Source of the DNA: Palsa-883 sp035696165
GTDB taxonomy: Bacteria > Pseudomonadota > Alphaproteobacteria > Acetobacterales > Acetobacteraceae
DNA: 9,743 nucleotides
Assembly (NCBI GenBank): GCA_035696165.1
Contig: DASRQX010000385.1
Coordinates: forward strand, 1 to 9,743
Direction: 5' to 3'
The position numbers and the translations under genes are program-made. Below are positions 6,047 through 9,743 of this stretch, piece after piece; the first letter of the stretch is position 1; each line of letters opens with the position of its first letter. The notes beneath the pieces were generated by a model. The model was given only the letters and a program-made list of their open reading frames with translations. It was not told the DNA's origin and made no database searches.

Positions 6047-7174
6047 TTAGGCTGGCGTCGGCGCTGCCGCCGGGCGTAACGGATCGAAGTCGGCGAACGC
6101 AACCTCGGTCTCACGGCCGAGAGCCGCACGGGCCAACAGCGCTCCGCAATACGGCCCCATGGTAAGGCCGCTCGCACCTAGGCCGTTGCCGATCAGCAAG
6201 TTGTCGATACCCCGCAACGGACCGAGCATCGGACGATTGTCGCTTGCGAGCGGGCGGAAGCCGATGCGTATTTCGTGCAACGTCCAGCCGGCAAGCCCGG
6301 GCGCGACGGCGAGACCCGCATTCAGCACCTCGGCCACACCGCCCGCGGTGGGACGGTAGTCGAAGCCGGAACCGAGTTCGCGCGTCGCGCCGATGACGAC
6401 GCGGCAATCGTCGAAGGCCAGCAGGTAGTGACTGCTCAATGGTTGCAGCGTCGGCCAGTGCGTCGTGTCGGTGCCGGGCAGGCGCAGATGGATGATCTGG
6501 CCGCGCTGCGGTGCCACGGCGAGCTGGATACCTGCCGGCGCGAGCAGTGCCGAAGCCCAGGCCCCTGCGGCGACCACGACGGCATCGGCCTCGATGACCT
6601 GGCCATCGACACGCACGCCGGCCGCGCGACTGCCGCGCAGGATGAGTTCGGCTGAGCCCTCGATGACCTGTGCACCGCGCGTTGCGGCGGCTCGGCTCAT
6701 TGCGGCGGCGAGCAGTCGGCCGTTGACGCGGGCGCCGCCGGATACGTGCAGTGCGGGAAGGTCCTTGCGCAGCGGCGGGAACAAGGCCTGCGCCTGACTG
6801 GGCGAAAGTCGCTCGATGCGCCCGGCCTCCGGTGCGTCGACGGCGCGAGCACGCACGCGCCGCTCGGCGGCATTGAGTTCGGCCGGGTCGTCGGGGACGA
6901 ACAGCGCGCCGACCTGGCGATAGCCCAGGTCCTGCTCGCCGTCCTCGGCAAGCGCCGCCACGAGGTGCGGATAATAACGCGCGCCGCCGGCGAGCAGAGT
7001 GTAGGCCGACGGGTCCTCGATCCGCGTGCCCCACGGGCAGACAATGCCTGCGCCGGCAGACGTGGCACGGCCCTCGTCGGCGCGGTCGACCAGGGTCACC
7101 GCGGCACCATCGCGCGCGAGATGATAGGCGGTACTGGCGCCGAGCACGCCGGCACCGACCACGATAGCTTTCAT
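6047..7174 (-). CDS. DAO-family FAD-dependent oxidoreductase
   Basis: The 375-residue product is a flavoprotein of the D-amino acid oxidase/dehydrogenase fold, which oxidises the amine carbon of amino acids or N-methylated amino acids (glycine oxidase, sarcosine oxidase, DadA and relatives). The FAD-binding Rossmann motif GAGVLGAS is at 7-14, ending its strand with the acidic D30; GRATSAGAGIVCPW (35-48) is the second FAD contact seen in this group, and a C-terminal GFRPLASDNRPMLGP with the later NGLGASGLTMGP closes the FAD site. There is no signal peptide, and the length is normal. It follows the solute-binding protein by 18 bp and is the last gene of its operon, which suggests that it oxidises the imported compound. 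The exact substrate, and whether oxygen or the respiratory chain takes the electrons, cannot be read here. Confidence 0.88.
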   Translation of the reverse strand: MKAIVVGAGVLGASTAYHLARDGAAVTLVDRADEGRATSAGAGIVCPWGTRIEDPSAYTLLAGGARYYPHLVAALAEDGEQDLGYRQVGALFVPDDPAELNAAERRVRARAVDAPEAGRIERLSPSQAQALFPPLRKDLPALHVSGGARVNGRLLAAAMSRAAATRGAQVIEGSAELILRGSRAAGVRVDGQVIEADAVVVAAGAWASALLAPAGIQLAVAPQRGQIIHLRLPGTDTTHWPTLQPLSSHYLLAFDDCRVVIGATRELGSGFDYRPTAGGVAEVLNAGLAVAPGLAGWTLHEIRIGFRPLASDNRPMLGPLRGIDNLLIGNGLGASGLTMGPYCGALLARAALGRETEVAFADFDPLRPAAAPTPA

Positions 7175-7192
7175 GGAACGATCTTCATCGGC

Positions 7193-8041
7193 TCAGAACT
7201 GCACCGTATCCGGCACGTCGGACGGCTTGATGTCGAAGAACGCGAGGCTCGACATCACCCATGCGCGAATCTGCCCGACCTGCTGGTTGTATTCACCCCA
7301 GGCGTTGAGGAACTGCACCCAGCGATCGCTGGCCTCGTAGCGTACACCGAAATAAACACCGAGCCTGACCGGCGGCTGTGGCGTGAGGATGCTGCCGACT
7401 TGCGGATTGCGCTTCACCGCGAGGATCGCCGAGAGCGGCGAGGTGATCAACAGATCGGCATGCCCTGACGTCACCTCCATGCTTGAGGCGTTGCGGTCGG
7501 CGACCAAGGCCAACTGCGCCTCCGGCGCAAAGTGCCGGGCGATCGTCTCGCTGATTGATCCACGGTCGACGGCGATGCGCACCGATGGCTTGTTGATGTC
7601 GCCCCAGGTCGTCGCCACCACGCCCTTGCGCAGCACGGCGACCAGCTGGGTGAAGTAGATTGGGCGAGTGAAGTTGATAACCATCGAGCGTTTCGGCGTT
7701 GCCTGCAGCGCGAGTGCGAGATCGATCTTGCCTGCCTGCAGGTCGAGCACGGAATTGCCGTAGGTCGTCTCCAGCAGCTCCAGTTTGCAGTCAAGCGTGG
7801 CGGCGATGTCGCGGACGAAAGAGAGCTGGCTGCCGCTCCATTCTCCGGTCGCCATGTCCTTGTGGAAGCCCGGTTCCTCGCCGGCAATGACGCCGGTACG
7901 GATCGTCCTTGTCCGCATGATCCGGTCCCATGTGCTCTCAGCGTCACTTGGGGGCGGGCTATCTGCCGCGGCGGGTGATACCGCGGCAGCCGTCGCCAGA
8001 AGGCCGAGGCCGGCGCTGAAAATGCGTCGATTTACTGTCAT
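7193..8041 (-). CDS. family 3 periplasmic solute-binding protein
   Basis: The 282-residue product is a periplasmic binding protein of the family that serves ABC importers of polar amino acids and similar small acids. After the leader come the typical elements: IRTGVIAGEEPGF (47-59), the first strand; LDLQAGKIDLALALQATPKRS (99-119), the family signature region; INFTRPIYF (122-130); and VRIAVDRGSISE (154-165), the start of the second lobe. The leader (1-26) ends in AAA before DSPPP and has twin arginines, NRRIFS, at 4-9, resembling a Tat signal. The ATG at 8041 is the natural start because the leader begins there, although the same frame runs on to 8599 antisense-like through the lyase gene; no clear ribosome site is seen. 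No permease or ATPase gene is in the window. The ligand is unknown. Confidence 0.9.
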   Translation of the reverse strand: MTVNRRIFSAGLGLLATAAAVSPAAADSPPPSDAESTWDRIMRTRTIRTGVIAGEEPGFHKDMATGEWSGSQLSFVRDIAATLDCKLELLETTYGNSVLDLQAGKIDLALALQATPKRSMVINFTRPIYFTQLVAVLRKGVVATTWGDINKPSVRIAVDRGSISETIARHFAPEAQLALVADRNASSMEVTSGHADLLITSPLSAILAVKRNPQVGSILTPQPPVRLGVYFGVRYEASDRWVQFLNAWGEYNQQVGQIRAWVMSSLAFFDIKPSDVPDTVQF

Positions 8042-8100
8042 GAATGCCCGAGGTGTTTGAATGCGGGTTGCATTGAAGCCAGGACAATGTCGTGTCGCAA

Positions 8101-9024
8101 TCAGGCGGCGGCGCGGAACGTCCTCGGGATGCCGGCCTTCGGCACCTGGCCGTGCATCGGCTCGGCTGGCAGGCCCGCGTGCAGCACCGCGCGCGCCTCG
8201 AGCAGTTTCGGCAGATCGATCCCGGTATGGAAACCCATGCTCTCGAGCATGAACACCAGGTCTTCGGTAACGACGTTGCCCGAGGCGCCGGGTGCATAGG
8301 GGCAGCCGCCGAGACCTGCCAGACAGGCGTCGAACGCGCGGATGCCTTCCTCCAGCCCCGCCAGCGCGTTGGCGATGCCGAGGCCGCAGGTGTCGTGCAG
8401 ATGCAGCCCGTAGAGCTTGTCGCCGACCGCGTCGCGCGTCGCCCGTACCACTTGCTTGATCTGCGCCGGGTGCCCGTAGCCGACGGTGTCGGCCAGCATG
8501 ATCTCGTCCACGCCCGCGTCGGCCAATCCCTTGGCCAGCGCTACGACCTTTGCCGTCGGCACCACGCCGTCGATCGAGCATCCAAATGCGGTTGAACATC
8601 CCACCACCACGGGCACTTTCCGCGGCTGCCCGCCCAGCCAGGCCATGATCTCGCGCATCATTTCGATCGATTGCGCCGGCATGCGATTGAGGTTCGCCAT
8701 GCTGTGGCCTTCGCTGACCGACACCGGGATGCTGATCTTGTGCACCCCGGCGTGGTAGGCGTTCTGCACGCCGCGCAGGTTCGGTGCCAGCGCCTGGACT
8801 GTCAGGGTGGGGATCGTGGCCAGGACCTGCGCGACGACCTCCGGCGTATCGGATAGTTGCGGAATGACCCGGGCGGGCACGAAACTGCCGACTTCGATCT
8901 CCTTTACCCCGGCCGCCGCGATGGATTGGATCCAGCGAACTTTTGCCTCGGTGGTCATGCGCGTCTTGGCGATCTGCAAGCCGTCGCGTGGGCCGACCTC
9001 GCAGATGGAAATGAATGTGTTCAT
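8101..9024 (-). CDS. HMG-CoA lyase family protein
   Basis: The 307-residue product is a TIM-barrel lyase of the 3-hydroxy-3-methylglutaryl-CoA lyase type, which splits HMG-CoA into acetoacetate and acetyl-CoA (end of leucine breakdown). Motifs: EVGPRDGLQ (9-17) with R13 and D14; GCSTAFGCSIDG (142-153); LHLHDTCG (207-214) with metal ligands H208 and H210; and the family signature AGLGGCPYAPGASGN (236-250) with catalytic C241 and N250. The spacing from H208 to N250 equals that of human HMGCL (His233 to Asn275), so all key residues are kept. Its ATG at 9024 overlaps the stop of the SMP-30-like gene in an ATGA, which indicates translational coupling. No leucine-pathway genes (methylcrotonyl-CoA carboxylase and others) are nearby, so it may use another 3-hydroxy acyl-CoA. 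Confidence in the family is high, in the substrate moderate. Confidence 0.92.
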   Translation of the reverse strand: MNTFISICEVGPRDGLQIAKTRMTTEAKVRWIQSIAAAGVKEIEVGSFVPARVIPQLSDTPEVVAQVLATIPTLTVQALAPNLRGVQNAYHAGVHKISIPVSVSEGHSMANLNRMPAQSIEMMREIMAWLGGQPRKVPVVVGCSTAFGCSIDGVVPTAKVVALAKGLADAGVDEIMLADTVGYGHPAQIKQVVRATRDAVGDKLYGLHLHDTCGLGIANALAGLEEGIRAFDACLAGLGGCPYAPGASGNVVTEDLVFMLESMGFHTGIDLPKLLEARAVLHAGLPAEPMHGQVPKAGIPRTFRAAA

Positions 9025-9743
9025 GGGGCGGGTACCTCGCAGGTCAGAATGCTGCCGGTTTCGGATTCCGTCATCACAAGCGTGCGGCCGTCGGGGGCGA
9101 GCGCGCAGTTGGTGACCATCCGGCCGGCGCAGGAGGCGATGCGATAGCGCGGGAGGCCATGCGCGTCGATCACCCAGACGCAGCCGTGGCCGGGATTGCT
9201 GACGTAGAGGCGGTCGGCGGTGTCCATCGCGAGGCCGTCGGGGCCGGAGGTGCCGGCGGGAACGCGGGCGAAGCACTGCGCTTTTGCCACCACCGCGTCG
9301 TTGCGCAACAGGAACCGCCAGACTTCGCAGGAGCGGGTCATCGCGACGTAGACGTGGGTCTGCGCGGTGTTCAGCACGATGCCGTTCGGGCTGGGGCCGG
9401 TGGTGAGCAGCTTGTCTAGGCGTCCGTCGGGGTGCAGGCGCCAGACGCGGCCAGTAGGGTCCTGCAAGCCGGTCTGGCCCTGGTCGGTGAACAGGATTGA
9501 GCCGTCTTGGTGCAGGGTAAGGTCGTTGAGGCCTTTGAAGCTCTCGCTCATGACTGTTTGCAGGAGCGGTGTGGTGGCGCCGGAGGCGGGGTCGATGCGG
9601 ATGAGGCCGCGGCGGTAGTCGGCGGCGAGCAGAGTGCCGTCGGGCAGGATTTTCAGGCCGTTGGGCCAGCCGTCGTATTCGGCGAGTTGAGTCCAGGTGG
9701 TGTCCTCGATGCGGAAGATGCGGCCGTGCGGGATGTCGACCAC
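9021..9743 (-). CDS. SMP-30/gluconolactonase-like protein (5' end outside the window)
   Basis: 240 residues of a six-bladed beta-propeller of the SMP-30/gluconolactonase/LRE family are visible; family members are metal-dependent lactonases. The blades repeat as WPNGLKILPDGTLLAADY (26-43), LNDLTLHQDGSILFTDQG (72-89), PSPNGIVLN (117-125) and SGPDGLAMDTADRLYVSNPG (166-185). N120 and D169 are in the places of the metal ligands Asn154 and Asp204 of human SMP-30. The first metal ligand, a glutamate close to the N-terminus, and the first strand are missing because the gene runs off the right edge: the visible part starts in the middle of a typical VDIPHGRIFRI strand, so the GTG at 9743 is not its true start. 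It overlaps the next gene by 4 bp and heads the visible operon. A sugar or hydroxy-acid lactone is the likely type of substrate; which one is unknown. Confidence 0.87.
   Translation of the reverse strand: MVDIPHGRIFRIEDTTWTQLAEYDGWPNGLKILPDGTLLAADYRRGLIRIDPASGATTPLLQTVMSESFKGLNDLTLHQDGSILFTDQGQTGLQDPTGRVWRLHPDGRLDKLLTTGPSPNGIVLNTAQTHVYVAMTRSCEVWRFLLRNDAVVAKAQCFARVPAGTSGPDGLAMDTADRLYVSNPGHGCVWVIDAHGLPRYRIASCAGRMVTNCALAPDGRTLVMTESETGSILTCEVPAP

Noticed and set aside
6111..7034. A 307-codon open frame on the minus strand inside the oxidoreductase gene
   Set aside because: It is a shifted frame of the FAD oxidoreductase, very rich in arginine, and contains none of the expected FAD motifs, which are all in the other frame.
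8042..8599. Extending the solute-binding protein upstream by 186 residues
   Set aside because: That part is a shifted frame of the HMG-CoA lyase gene, and the signal peptide begins at 8041.

Overview
The window reads as chromosomal DNA of a GC-rich proteobacterium. The PhaB-like reductase ends in SINGGQHMY, an ending I associate with alphaproteobacterial enzymes, so an alphaproteobacterium (possibly Rhodospirillales/Acetobacteraceae) is my best guess; that placement is from memory of protein families, not a search. Eight complete protein genes, one gene cut by the right edge and one doubtful gene tail at the left edge can be supported. I see no tRNA, rRNA, CRISPR array, transposase, phage gene or defence system.

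Left block, minus strand (279-2472): an HpcH/HpaI-type aldolase, a small split-barrel flavin/F420-type oxidoreductase and a long-insert NUDIX hydrolase are read in that order. The aldolase is flanked by two copies of the same palindromic repeat (about 1532-1622 and 2728-2811), so the aldolase and the two genes after it may not form one tight operon. The last two genes lie 18 bp apart and probably do.

Middle block, plus strand (2999-5726): a small secreted M23 (LytM) peptidase, then an acetyl-CoA acetyltransferase (phaA-like thiolase) and an acetoacetyl-CoA reductase (phaB). Together the last two convert two acetyl-CoA into (R)-3-hydroxybutyryl-CoA, the monomer for polyhydroxybutyrate. A perfect 20-bp GC-rich hairpin followed by T residues separates phaA from phaB, and phaB has its own extended -10-like box and a strong ribosome binding site, so the two genes are probably at least partly uncoupled in transcription.

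Convergent gap (5727-6046): no gene, but two unrelated inverted-repeat structures. One has 31-bp arms (30 of 31 paired). The other is an AT-rich island with an 11-bp perfect inverted repeat, unlike the rest of the window in base composition.

Right block, minus strand (6047-9743): an SMP-30/gluconolactonase-like protein (5' end outside the window), an HMG-CoA lyase family enzyme overlapping it by 4 bp, a family 3 periplasmic solute-binding protein with a twin-arginine-like leader, and a DAO-type FAD oxidoreductase. This looks like a small uptake-and-catabolism operon for an amino-acid-like compound whose identity cannot be read from the sequence. Overall the window is metabolic and fairly ordinary; the intergenic repeats and the unassigned catabolic operon are the parts most worth a second look.
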